From Sipunculus nudus (lineage: Eukaryota > Annelida > Sipuncula > Golfingiida > Sipunculidae): a stretch of DNA of 64,000 nucleotides. The position numbers and the translations under genes were made by a program. Below, one piece after another: positions 37,690 through 50,100 of this stretch. Under the pieces are notes generated by a model. The model was given only the letters and a program-made list of their open reading frames with translations. It was not told where the DNA came from and made no database searches. Numbering within the stretch: position 1 is the stretch's first letter; every line of letters starts with the position of its first letter. The stretch covers positions 47,607,797 to 47,671,796 of the forward strand of contig CM049321.1 of NCBI GenBank assembly GCA_026874595.1, read 5' to 3'.

Positions 37690-37890
37690 AGCAAAGAATT
37701 GTTATCAGACCAATGAGAGCATGGTATCACATTGTGCATCCAGCTCACAATTTTGAACATGTGACACCAATGGTCATTTAGCTCTCATTGGTGTGATTGT
37801 TGGCCCTCTGCCAGAAAGTGTGGTCAGCCCAATGGGGTATGTGGGTGGGCATGTTTAAAATTTGGAGCTGGATGCACAATGCAAAACCAC
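37690..37890. repeat. Dispersed inverted repeat, copy 1
   Basis: ATCAGACCAATGAGAGC and TTGTGCATCCAGCTC recur at 60302-60345. Here the phrase GCATCCAGCTC has its inverse GAGCTGGATGC near 37866, and ACCAATG meets CATTGGT, so the unit can fold. Confidence 0.6.
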
Positions 37891-38109
37891 ACACTCATTT
37901 TCTTTGCTCCCTGATTTTTGAACCCAGAATAGCTTGCTATACAAAGCAGCGGATATATGAGAGGAGGTAAAGGATAACTGTAGTGTTAAACCCTCTGTGT
38001 ACCAGCATTTTCATCAGGTACTCTTGGCCCAGCTCCATAACGTATTACAATTTGAAAAATGGGTTTCTTATATTCTACTCCATAAACATGAACTGGTATC
38101 CTACAGTAA

Positions 38110-38325
38110 TTTTAAGATTTGGGTGTGGTCAATAAAGAGTTATTCCACTTTAAACTAAGGTTTGCCTGGCTGCTGTCGTTTAGTGTCTCATTCCTTATTG
38201 AACCCTGACAGGCTTCATTTCTCCCACTTCCCAAAACCAGTCTTTGGGTTGTCATGTTGCATGCACACCGAAACTCAAATGTCGCAGGTCCCATGTCAGT
38301 GGTTAAAGTGTGGCTATACCACCAA
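38110..38325 (+). repeat. Dispersed repeat, third copy of the 29105-29390 block
   Basis: It shares TTGAACCCTGACAGG, the GCTGCTGTCGT phrase, and a diverged ACACCGAAACTCAAATGTCG-type end with the right part of the tandem duplication near 29100-29390. Confidence 0.55.
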
Positions 38326-38802
38326 TATATATTTTAATTCATTTGTATATACAATTTATATATATAAATTATACATACAGTTCACTCAGCTGCGTTTCCT
38401 GCACATAATATTAATGGACATTATCAGTTCACTAGATGTGAGTGGTTTGAAGCTACCAGCAGTTTCATTGTAAATGCTAAATCTCATATAAGGGCCTACT
38501 GTTGTTTAGGGAGTATTTGTCTTTATATTGAACAAGTATAAGTATTTCAGATAGTTCTCATTCCTGAAAGCATTAAAATATATTCTTCTGATGAGCAAAC
38601 TAGGTATTTTTTTCACTTGTGTGTGCATATTTGTATTCTTTCAATATTTGAGGATTATTTCAATGAAATGAATGAATGAATCTACCAATTTCTAAATTTG
38701 GCCATAGGATCATTACCTATTTCAAAATGGACATTTGGAATGAATTACACAGGATTTAACACTGAAGGGTTAGCATCGTTTGTGCTTGAAAGGTGGCTTT
38801 GT

Positions 38803-38816
38803 CCACAAGAGGGCAG
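38803..38816 (+). promoter_or_regulatory. Candidate CTCF-like site
   Basis: CCACAAGAGGGCAG fits the bilaterian CTCF core (CCACNAGRGGGCAG). A single match can occur by chance. Confidence 0.35.
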
Positions 38817-39510
38817 CACATGGTGCACATCGAGATGCCTTTCACAGTGATGTCTCAGAGAAAAGCAGTGTCACATGTGATGATATGATGGAATTTCAAA
38901 TTTTAATTAATAAACTGAACAGTTAGATAATTACACATTATTTTGATGGCTAATATTTAAAGCCTAATATATATATTTAAAGTGGTCCAGAGAAACTGGC
39001 ATGGCTATGTCCTGAGACATAATGGATCACTGCCATGTAGTTGGCAATTTTCAGAGGGGAAAAGGATTTAAAATCTAAAAAGGCATGTTCCAGATTCTTG
39101 CATTGACCTCAACCAGATTTGTCAGGGATGGATTTTTCATGGGCTAAGTTCACTTATGGCTACACTTGTGTAGTTTCTGATAGATAGCTACTTTGAGAAA
39201 TTTCACAGATATTGCCAGATTCTTAGGATTTATAGAAAAATGTGGAAAATAACCCTCCCTCCCCCCTTAGGACACACTTGTAATCCGTCCCACCACTTGA
39301 AGACCAAATTGAGCGTTTCTTTATTAGCATGGCCAAATTTTAGAGGAATTTGTGACAACAATTCAGTGCCACCATTGGCAATTTTAAAGAAACATAATCA
39401 GGTGCAATATTATGCCTTTTCTTTCACACTATCAGTTCAGTTTTGCATTTTACAAAAGTTTTCCAGGAAAATGGTCCCAGCACACTGTCTCAGTACCTCC
39501 TAGTAAACAC

Positions 39511-39575
39511 CTTGTTATGGTTCTGCGTTTAAGGACTAGAAACACAGTCCATGTTTGTCTGTTTTCCATAACAAG
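39511..39575. repeat. Hairpin repeat, copy 2
   Basis: The arms CTTGTTATGG and CCATAACAAG (10 bp, perfect) are followed by a GTGACTGGAGGTCC phrase like that at copy 1. Confidence 0.7.
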
Positions 39576-41235
39576 ACCACGTGACTGGAGGTCCAATTTT
39601 TATTAGCTCATGTGCTACAGATCCAAAACAAGAAGAAGTCCTAACATGTATTGCAGTTGTGGAACAATGTAAGCCTGAAGAAAAATCAGACAATGCAGGT
39701 GGCGTTCACCCTTAGTTTATGTTGGTGCCACTTTTGTTAACACTCCTGTACAGGACTAAGCCTATAGGTTTTAACCCAAGTATAAAACATGTTGAACCCT
39801 TCCTAACACACAGTGTTGATTAATCAATATATTATCCACATTTAGATTTGACCCACCCATGGATCCTTAATGTTTAAAAATTTTAATTTTCTTAAATGTT
39901 GATCTCTATTATTGGCTTAGTGCTCACACTGCTAAAATTTGGATTAATACCCTTTTCGGCATAGCATACACAGTGAGGAATTAGACCATCTGTTCTTGAA
40001 ATATTGTGTGTGATTTACACCTTGTGATTATAATTATGCATTTCTCTGATCAGCCCAAAATTGACACATCCTTAATCAGTGGTATTGATGGTTATATCAG
40101 GAAGGGCTGGAGATAACAGATAATGATGCATGGCTAACTGGTAGAGTTGATAAGACAGACTGTGTGATAAGTGACATCCACACCTTACTTCATACCAAAC
40201 TCTTTGTATCACAAGCCCATGTACCTATCAACTTTGACATTAATGTTTAGGGAGCTGGCTAGGCTTTGTTCCAGGTGTGTCAACAGTTCTGCTGGGGCAC
40301 TTTCTTCCCCTTTGTTATCAGTAGGTAGTAATTAAATATCAGGAATTCACCTCATCACTGAGTAGACTGTCAGTAAGAGGAACTAAAAGAGTCCCTGCCT
40401 CAATTACATCTATCCATCCATCTAGGTAACTTACGTTCTATTTTGCATATTTTAGTGGCAAATATAACAAAATGTATGCAAGCGCCAAGCGACCACAGGA
40501 AACTTTCCCCAAGGCCCACAGCTAGGTGCACCATTATAATCATAGATTGGCTGTGGAGTGTGAGACCTCAGGAATAAGGTCAAGGTCAAAAATAAATATT
40601 AGACCAGTGCAAATCACTGACCTAGGACTAATGATATGCCCGAATTTGAGATGTTGAAAATTAGCCATATTTGGAGATCTAGCACAAAAAGTATATGGCA
40701 GAAGAAAGAAAAAAATTCAAATTGATGGTTTTTCTACTGTGTGGGACTAAACCAGTGATATATACAGAAAAATTGTTACCCATGTATGAATGTAAAAATA
40801 ACTGTCAACCCCTGTAAGCCTCACTGTCATGGGGGGGGGGGGGTCTAATTATAAATATTCTGGCAGGTCTATATTATATCCTGAAATATGATATAGACAG
40901 AGTATTGTCAGAGTTATAGTAATTAGTTGTTGATGCTATTATTACCAGCAATCTATACCCTATTTCCTGTTGGTCCAGCTTAGGTAGAGGTCTAGGCCAA
41001 GGTGTTCAGTAGCTCTACTGTTTTCATATATTTAAACCCTGTTGGTATAGACTGGCCTATTAAACATGTCATTCCAAATATGTTTGTTAACTTGCTATGG
41101 TACGTGTCCCTCTGTCTTCATTCTTGGTTATTTGTTTCCAGAAAGACTCTGGGTTAGAATAAAATGAATAACTCACTGTATTTAGTCTGTATATGGCTTG
41201 ATCTTCGAGTTAGGCATAGTTAGACCTGCTGAAAA

Positions 41236-41238
<3 letters not shown>
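39576..41238. other. AT-rich stretch, nothing recognised
   Basis: It contains a short G run near 40831-40842 and a TCAAGGTCAA phrase near 40580. No gene or repeat boundary was seen. Confidence 0.45.

Positions 41239-41301
<63 letters not shown>
41239..41301. repeat. (TA)n tract
   Basis: About 62 bases of pure TA. 41302-42365 beyond it has short chance frames only. Confidence 0.93.
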
Positions 41302-41305
<4 letters not shown>

Positions 41306-42369
41306 TTGTTAGTATCATGGTTCATGAACATAATATGATATTCAGAGGTGAGCCCATAATACCATTGAATGGGCCCAGTCTCTGCACGGACAAAGGAATT
41401 TCTCCTTAGCACATTGGTATGTCTTTGAATTGAAAATATATTTGGGTGATTAAGATTAATTACCTCCAAAGTCTCATTGCTTGTTCCTTGGGGACTTCCT
41501 AATTATAACCCTCCAAAAACTGTTGTTAAAACATGTTCAAACTGTTTTGCATAAAATTACCAACAGACAACCCTAGCAGCCAAGATAAAAATATAATATT
41601 TTGCCAAATGCATGGCAGGTGTTTCATTATAATAGGATTCATAGTAGTAACTCTGCACAGACTGCATTTCCGATCAGTTTTGTCAGATAACACTATGTGG
41701 TTTCCATTGACAGTTACTTAACAGATAACAGATTTATTTATAGAAAGCTTTTGTATAGGGGACCCAGCATCTTCATAACTGACAGACACAGAGGATATTG
41801 AAATTGAAAGTGTTGTGGTTGAATTCAATATACAGTGGATTGATGATGTGTGTTTTATCATTGCATTATTCAGTGGTTATATTCACTGATTCTGGTCACA
41901 ATCAGTTACGGTACACAATCAAAGATGAGCACAAACTTGTCATCTGTGGGTATTTATGCCTGCCAAGGAGGTTATGCTTCCACCTGTGTTTGTTTGCAGG
42001 AAACACCCATTACATTTCATCCTTACACTTATCCTGTATTTTGATTAAGAGACTGACAAGTCACAAATGGCGGTCATGTCAGATTATTTTTTTAAGGAAT
42101 TATTAAGTTTGTGTCTGTATCCATTGAGAAATAAGCAATTCATGTGGATCTCAGATGGATTTTAACAATGTACTTAATTAGTTTTCCATGTCTGGCTTGT
42201 GTAATGGTTATTCTGGGACGTTCAGGTATAAGTCGTGTCACAGAATTAGCTTGTATTAACTGGGGAGTCAGTGTTTACCTAATGTGCCAGTAGGTAAAGA
42301 AAATCAGAAAGGTTTACTCATTGTAGATGTGTTTGATTTTAATTTCAAGTCTGGGGAGAAAGGGAAAAT

Positions 42370-42850
42370 TGACCAAAAAAAGGAAAAGACAGAGAAACAG
42401 AACCAGGATAGTTTGAAACTTAGAGACAAGAGGCAAACAAGAAACAGAAAGAGACAGATGCAGACAGGAAAGACAGAGAGAGAGAGAGAGATTCAGACAG
42501 GGAGACAGACAGAGCCAAACAAGAGATATGGGAAGACAGAGCAAAACAAGAGACAGAGGGAGACAGACATAGCCAAACAAGAGACAGAAGGAGACAGACA
42601 GAGCCACACAAGAGACAGAGGAAGACAGAGAGGGTCACACAAGAGACAGAGGGAGACAGACAGAGCCAAGCAATAAATACAGGAAGACAGAGCCAAACAT
42701 GAGACAGAGGGAGACAGACAGAGCCAAATGAGAGACAGGGAGACAGAGCCACACAAGAGACAGAGGGAGACAGACAGAGCCAAACAAGAGACAGAGGGAG
42801 ACAGACAGATCCAAACAAGAGGCAGAGGGAAACAGCTAGACAGATGCAGA
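42370..42850. repeat. Purine-rich minisatellite
   Basis: Roughly 31-base units containing GAGACAGAGGGAGACAGACA and AGCCAAACAA, about a dozen with variation. The plus strand is almost all purine. Frames of about 130 residues on both strands are by-products of stop-free repeats. It ends about 130 bases before the predicted 5'UTR exon of ANKIB1. Confidence 0.9.
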
Positions 42851-42978
42851 GAAGAGATGGTAGAGTAATTTATAAAAAAAAAAGCCCGGGAGGGAGGTTT
42901 TTCCAGTGTGCAGAATTCATTGTAGTTCGAATAAACTTGGTCTTACTCACAATCAGAAAATGTTCCTCCCATTTGCAG

Positions 42979-43081
42979 GTCTGATGATGACATAGAAGTA
43001 TCAGTTTGGTGGACCTGACCTTTGAGACGTGTCAGAGGTCACGACCTTAAATTTCTTTACAAGCTTCTCAGGAACAGTGTG
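42979..43081 (+). other. ANKIB1: Predicted 5'UTR exon of ANKIB1
   Basis: A 103-base segment lies between a good acceptor (polypyrimidine then CAG ending 42978) and a strong donor (GTGAGT from 43082). It sits about 0.9 kb upstream of the ATG exon. It has no useful open frame joined to the ATG, because the coding exon has an in-frame stop 12 bases before its ATG. It is therefore best read as an internal untranslated exon. Having both an acceptor and a donor implies at least one further exon upstream. This is inference from splice signals and position only. Confidence 0.5.
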
Positions 43082-43252
43082 GTGAGTACGGAGTAATTTC
43101 ATGTTTTCTGTGTATACTTGTAAAAAGGTTCATAAACAGTTGCAGGAATATATGTTTTATCTGTCACTTTGTTTATTTTGGCTTAATGCAAAAGTTTCCA
43201 AGGAAAACTTTGTCACACAGACTTAATATCTTCAATTCCCCTGTTTCATACA

Positions 43253-43308
43253 TTGTTATGGTTCTGTGCATCAGTAAACAGTCTCTGTGTGTCTGTTTAC
43301 CATAACAA
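43253..43308. repeat. Hairpin repeat, copy 3
   Basis: The arms TTGTTATGGT and ACCATAACAA (10 bp, perfect) lie in the intron between the 5'UTR exon and coding exon 1. Confidence 0.7.
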
Positions 43309-43995
43309 GACGGGAGGTCTGATCTTGGGAATGTGTGACAACTCTCCCACAAAGAGAAACTTGAAAGGAGAGGCACAGAAAAAATTAAAACATGTTGGAA
43401 GCTCGAGAAATCTAGAAGTTGTACAGGATGGCCACAAGAAGGCATGCATCTTATGTTCATGTTTTGCCCCACTGATTAGGCCAGATGCAAACTTATTTCC
43501 ATTTGTGTAGAAGAGTAGGCAAACAGTCTTAGTATGAAATATTGGCATATACCATAAATATTTTCATTAGAAATCACTATGGGTCATGTTTATTTGATAT
43601 ACCTGACATCAGGTGAATAGGTCCTTTTAAACTCTTGAGCTGTTCTATATTATTTATGTGGTTTCCCCCATACTCTGCACACCTATTTACTTGATCTTAA
43701 GACAATCCCTGTTGAGAACAATTTTTATAACACCTCTGGGATGGATCTATTTGCATCAAAATGTGTTTGCAAAATCCGGCTCATCTGATGTGCCTCGAGT
43801 TGTCCATCCTTGAATGTTTTTGATGGGCCCCCCAAATGTTATAAACACATGAACATAAGCAAAACAAATACCCTGTGTGCAGTCTGATATGTGTTTTATA
43901 GCATATTTTCATATGTTCAAGGTAACATGTTTACTTAATAGATGTCACTTATAAGAATAGGCCCTTCAATTTTCACAGTGCTGATTATTTTTCAG

Positions 43996-44199
43996 AAAGT
44001 GAACAATCAGCATGGGGAGTTCTTCATCGAAATTCCGCAAGTATCTGCAGCACGGTGATGAATACCCCGCCCTTCACCTGTATCAACACAACAGTGATCT
44101 TCGTAAAGCGCTTGATCCAAACTCCTCTTACGGTGACAACTACGGCCATGACACCCCTCTCCACTTTGCGTGCAAACATGGGATGAAATCACTCATAAG
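43996..44199 (+). CDS. ANKIB1: ANKIB1 coding exon 1 (with 16 nt of 5'UTR)
   Basis: The exon follows TTTTTCAG and ends before GTAACC. The ATG is at 44012, and the exon encodes residues 1-62 plus two bases of Arg63. It carries the MGxxxS leader followed by Lys/Arg, a consensus-like N-myristoylation signal, and the first ankyrin TPLH motif (48-51). A TGA in the same frame at 44000-44002 fixes the start. Confidence 0.95.
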
Positions 44200-47100
44200 G
44201 TAACCTTACAACTTCATAATTATAAAGTGTGGCTGGTTCCATATTTGGAGGTTAAACTTCTGTGATTTTCACTTTTTCAACATTTATGGAGGATACATTT
44301 CCCTTATCTTAGTTACCATAAGTTAGACTACCCAGAGTAAATCCATCATTATACTAATAGCAGTACTGGTATACCAATAATTCTGATATTTGACCTGTGA
44401 CATCTCGGTTTTAATGTGTATGCAAAATGACAGCCCCCTTGAGTGGTTTCAAGAAACAGAGAGAAATATATCTGTGAGTGATTATGTAGCACCCAGGGAT
44501 GAAAGTACATTAAGGACAGCGTCAGGGTGACAATCTGTCTGCAGAGAGGGTATGGTGGCTGGGGGTGGTGTGTTAGCAAAGTTAAGAGTGGAATATGACA
44601 TTATTTTTTACCACGCCCTTGTCTGCAAATTATAAGTAGGATTAATTGTTCAAAATTGGTGTAAAATCTTATCAATTTGCTTACACCCCAAGGAAACATC
44701 TAATTGGTATAAATCCCCATTCATTGTTGGTAGATAAAATCCTAGACCTTATAAAATACAGTGAAACCTCATTGTGTCAAAGTTGAAGGGACCCTCAGAA
44801 AACTTTGACACATCCAAGGTTTGACACAAGCAGGTTTTATTTGGTTATAAATAATTTAACTAGAGTTGTCCGGAATATCAAGTCTGTAACTTTGACATAA
44901 GCGGGGTATTCCACTTAAGCTAGTTCGACACAACGAGGTTTCACTGTATATAATGACAATCTTAGATTTATGGGTAATATGAAAGATTTTCATGAAATCA
45001 TTCTTTTGGGTTTAGAATAGATAACTTACCTGAGATGACAATGAGGCTACAGTAATCAAGAGCATTATATAATATAAACTTATTTATTTTACATGGATTT
45101 TACAAATAGTTATTAAACTAATCAAGGTACTCTCCATAGCTCAGATGATTGCCTTTGATAGTCTGTACTCTGTAAGGGTGGAGGAAACTGGTGAACCCAG
45201 AGAAAACCATCAGCCTTGGACGGGCAACTACAACCAGCTCTCATGGCCACACCGTGGATCTAACCTGGCTCGCCAGAAGAGAGACCCAAGTGTTTTACCC
45301 CTTGACTGCCTAGTTAAAAGCCCTCATTGGATCTATACCCCTGTTGTTCAATATTTGGCCCTGGAGGTGTGTTTTAATATTTCTTCTCTAGAGGGTGTAT
45401 GTAGTTCTTTATTTCTCTAACAGAGGGTGTTGTAGCAGCTGTGTGAAATATATTTTTTTTTCTCAGGATATTTCTGGGTGACCATGGGGGTAACCCTAAC
45501 AAGAGGAATGCGAGCAATGAGAATTCCCTGCACTGTGTGTGTAAAGCCCTGAACGGACGTAACTTTGCGGTTCAGCAGCGTCGACTAGAGTGTCTGAGCA
45601 TCATGTTACAGTGGCGTGGAGCAACGTTAAAAGATGGCGAGGTGGAACGGGTTGATCTGGCTGCCCAGGATGATGTAAGTATGCAGAAATCATTGGATAT
45701 TAAAAATATATAAATTTTAAATTTATTTTTAAATAATTGTAAAAGCATGAAATGTTTCTTTTTAAAAATTATAGTTTGTCAGTTTGTCATATATTATAGT
45801 ACAATGATTTATTATTAAATTTTAGCCCAGTGACTAAAACAATTTCATGTTTTTCAGTTGTAGACATATACTTACTTCTCTCCTAAATTCATATTGCAAC
45901 TATTCCTTTGTACAAAATATTGACTTTATGAAATATTTTGAATCTTTGGAATGAATTGTCAGTAAAGAGATAAAAGTAACATTTTCAGTAATTTTTCTTA
46001 TGATCTCGTTTTTATCAAAACAGAAATCAAACACACCACTTCACTATGCCGCTGCTTCAGGACTGAAGAAATGCGTGGAGGTAAAGATGTTAACATCAGA
46101 CCTTTAAACATGAAATAAATTAACACATAGTATTTCACATGTTGTTGCAAAGGTTATAACACTGACTTAAGGGATTTCATAAGTTCCTACAAAAGTGAAA
46201 ACTAGATAGAGTTTTTCAAAATAAGTTCTGACAAATGTGGAAAACCTCTCTCTCTAAATCTATATATCTATAAATAAATAATATAAATATGATCCTTCTT
46301 ATTTAAGCCTTATACTAAAAAATTGAATTTTGATCTTCCTGATTAGGCCATGCTTCCATGTGCGTGTTTATGCATGAAAAATGACTCATAACTTATTTTT
46401 CATACATATATGCACATACACATATATGCACACATTGAAATACAGCTTAAATGATATCCTCTGGTTAAGAAAAAAATGTTTTTGCAATACAATGTTTTGA
46501 TATTTCAGCTTCTTGTGGCACAGGGGTCCCCACTTTTTGTAGAGAATGGACAAAAGCAGACTCCATGTGACTGTGCGGAGAAGAATGGACACAGCGAAAT
46601 CGCTCTTTACCTGGAATCCAAGATGGTGTTCTCTGTAAGTAATGTTTTTGCAAAGTGTTGTTACACCACCAATTTATTATGAAAGAATTTGGCCCAGATG
46701 CATTATAGTATTCCATGTAATGACAAAGCAATGTTTTGCAATGATAGTTGATATGAAGATATTTAAGGTAGGAGAAGCGGGAAAAAAAAACATATATCTA
46801 AAATCAGTCCAAAAGTAGATTTAAACCCATGTCAGACCCATAAAGTACACAATATTGAAATGTAGTACATTGCTCTGTCTGGTGATATATGTATTTTTAC
46901 TTTTCATTCATTTTCATATGATATTAAAACATTTAAAATTTTTAAAAATATTTAAATAGTACACTATTTCAGCTCCCAGTTACAGCTAGCCACTTTAGCG
47001 GGCTAATATTAAACTACATTACAATATCTCAAAAGTGTTGTTTTGGGGGGTTTTCCTTTATCATGTCCCTACTGTAAAACTGAAATTGTAAATTTTGACT

Positions 47101-50100
47101 CAATAAAAAAATTTAAATTTGATTTTTACTCCGGAAAGGCACACGATAGAGGGAAAAGGAGAAGGAGTGCTTTATAAATTCTATGCAGAATTTTGAAATT
47201 CATTAGTTATGCAAATTAAGACTTTTTCCGAATCACAAAACAAATGCACTTTTTGAAAATTGCATAATTTTATGTTGTGGGAACTGGTGTCTTTAGTCTA
47301 GGGGTAGAGCACATGACTCAAAGCTGGCAGGTCATGAGTTCAAATCTCAACCAAGGAGCAGTGAGATTTATCACAGTTGGCCCCCATCCATGCATGGTAG
47401 GCTCTCTGCAGGCTTAATGGAATGGCTGTGCCCCACAGTCATGTATCACTCACAAAAGCGTGCCTTTTTTTGGGGGGGGGGTCCTTGGTGTTATAACCTC
47501 AGTGGGGACCATTAAACACCCATAGGTGTGGGAGACACCGGGCCTAGGTGACATCAGGACACAAAATAACATGATAGGAAGCAAGTGCTAACACCCTGTC
47601 TCATAGTCTGAAACCAAAATGGAATTCTGCAAATATACTTACTTAGATTTAGAAATCGACTAAGCAGCATTAAAAAAATGGAGGCAGCATGCTTCACCAA
47701 AATAATAAAAATATATATATGTTGCCAGGGTGCCAGATGAGCAGTTCTTCATTTAAGGTCCCGATTGACATGATATTTAAATACTTTATTGACGCTTATT
47801 AGCTCAGCTGACTATAAGTCATCTGAGCTATAGTCGTAGTCCATTGTCCGTCGTCCGTAAAACTGTAAGACCTAGGAATCCAAAATTCAGAATAAAGTTA
47901 GATGTCCCCAAGATCTCCTACCAAGCTGAAAACTGGGTCTTTGCGACTTCATTCCTTTGAGAAATTAAGGAAAAACCTGAATTTTTTATTAAAATCCTAT
48001 TTTCACACTTCAGGACTGCCTAATATCAAAACCACTCATCTGTTTTTCCTCATATTTACCATAAATATTCCTATGTACATGCCAGAAGTTAAGTCTGTTA
48101 AGTATAAATTCTTTAAATTATGGGCCGAAACATAATGGACTTTGTAAAAAATCAGGAAAAATATTTACTCACTTAACATGAAAAATTTTGAAACTAGAGT
48201 CAATTTTCCCTAGTATATAACTATGTTTAATTAAGATTCAATTATTTACCCAAAATTGGATCTGAATTTTGTAATTTTTTTAAGTTATTAGCATAAAAAT
48301 AAAATCAGTACCTTAAATTTTGCCAAAATTTGACCATGGCATGTTTTTTTCCTGTAAGTACAATTGATTGAATTTTCACAGCATGTAAACATAAATATTT
48401 AATTTGAAAATAAAAGCTTGAACATTAAGCTAGTTATTGATTTTTTTCTTGAGGCTCTATTGTAGTCATTTGCTTTGATTACAGATTACAGATGCAGGGT
48501 CCCACTCCAGGTCACTGGAAGTCAGCTATGCCAGGGTTTCTGATTTGTTACAGTCACTGGGGGAGATCCCCCGCTGTGACAGGTGTACAGTTATTCTCAT
48601 ATCACCATCCCAATCACCCCCCCCCCCCCCCCGCAAACCCAACCCACCAAGTGTTATGCAGTAATTGTTATTGTTTTCACTGTATCTCCTTAATTGTAAT
48701 GCTGTTTCTACTCTGATAGGCAAAAACTTTCCTTGAAAAAGTAATTCAAGGTGTAATCCAGAAGATGCAATGTTGTGTAATGTAGCATTTTTAAAGAAAT
48801 CAGTTTTCTATTAAATGATTTTAACAAATATAATTGAACACATCAGTATGCTTAAATTATTATAAAATATGAAGCACATTTTGGATAAATAAAGACACAA
48901 TTAAAAATTGTGAAATCTAAATCAAGTATTATTTTTAAATATTTATTGTTTTGCAGATTTAAAAGATATATTTTTGTGGTAAAAAATAAATAAACATTTG
49001 TATGCATGATGTGGTGTTATCTGACAAGATTGAGATTTATGATGATGCAATTGAGAATTATGCATCAACTTTTATATTCAGATATATATGTTGTATTGGA
49101 AATGTATAGAAATATAAACTTTAAAAAAAAATTGATGTGATAAAAAAATGAGGATTTAATACAAACATTTGTTTATTATTTCCCTGCCTCAGCAGAATTT
49201 GAGATCAGGCTTTGTTTGCCCTGTTTTATGTTGTTAATTAGTTATATTTCAACTGTATATATTTCATAAAAAAATACATATATATTTAATAATATATATT
49301 TTACAAAAAAATAGATTCAATTGAACAAATGTGTAAACTACTGAAATGTCAACAGTTAATCAAAAAGCCAACTAATGATCATGGTAATAGTACAGATCAT
49401 TTGTTCACAAACTGCTCACATGCTTCCATTTCAACATTAGGAAACACATGGTCAGATCACAAAATATTATTTGCAACAATTTCTTGCTCATCAACACAAA
49501 CCAATCATATAAACAAACCATGGCTTTTATTTCCTCTTCCTCTTACACTTTATCTCCATTTGATATTATTTTAGATTTTTACCTTCAAGGTTAACGTCAG
49601 CTGAGCACAGTGACCCATGGGTCCCTTGTTTATCCAGCACTGTTTTATCCAGCACTGTTTGACTGTTGCAGCAAGAGGAAGAGGGAGGAGACAGCAGCAG
49701 TGAGATCCTGACAATCATGGAGACTGATGAGGTAAACAGAGCCAGGGATGTGAGTAGAAACTAGATAATTAAGGTGCTGGTGTCGACTAATGGTGGAGGA
49801 CTTCAACCAGAGACAGTAAAGCTAGCTATACAGTTTGCAAAAATCTTTACATTTTTCTGTGGCTCGGGGGTAGAACACAAGTTGGGAGATGGTGATTTGG
49901 AATCTCAGTAGAGGTGGTGAGAGTTTTCACAGTTGGCCCCCACCCAGGGTGAGCACTCTGCAGGACTAATGGGAAGTTCGTGCCCAACAGTCATGTTTCA
50001 CTCACAAGAGGGTTCCTTGGTGGTAATGGGAATGATTACACACCTAGGGCCTGCAGGTGCAGTAGCCACCAGGCTTGGTTAACAACAGGATATAAAATGA

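Noticed and set aside
41236-41469. A Tyr/Ile-repeat protein
   Set aside because: A translation of the TA microsatellite.
42284-42818. Open frames of about 130 residues on both strands
   Set aside because: A product of the purine-rich minisatellite (charged residues on one strand, Leu/Ser/Cys on the other).
47288-47350. A tRNA gene
   Set aside because: Box A and box B are recognisable, but the cloverleaf arms do not pair and the sequence continues into a SINE body present in three copies.
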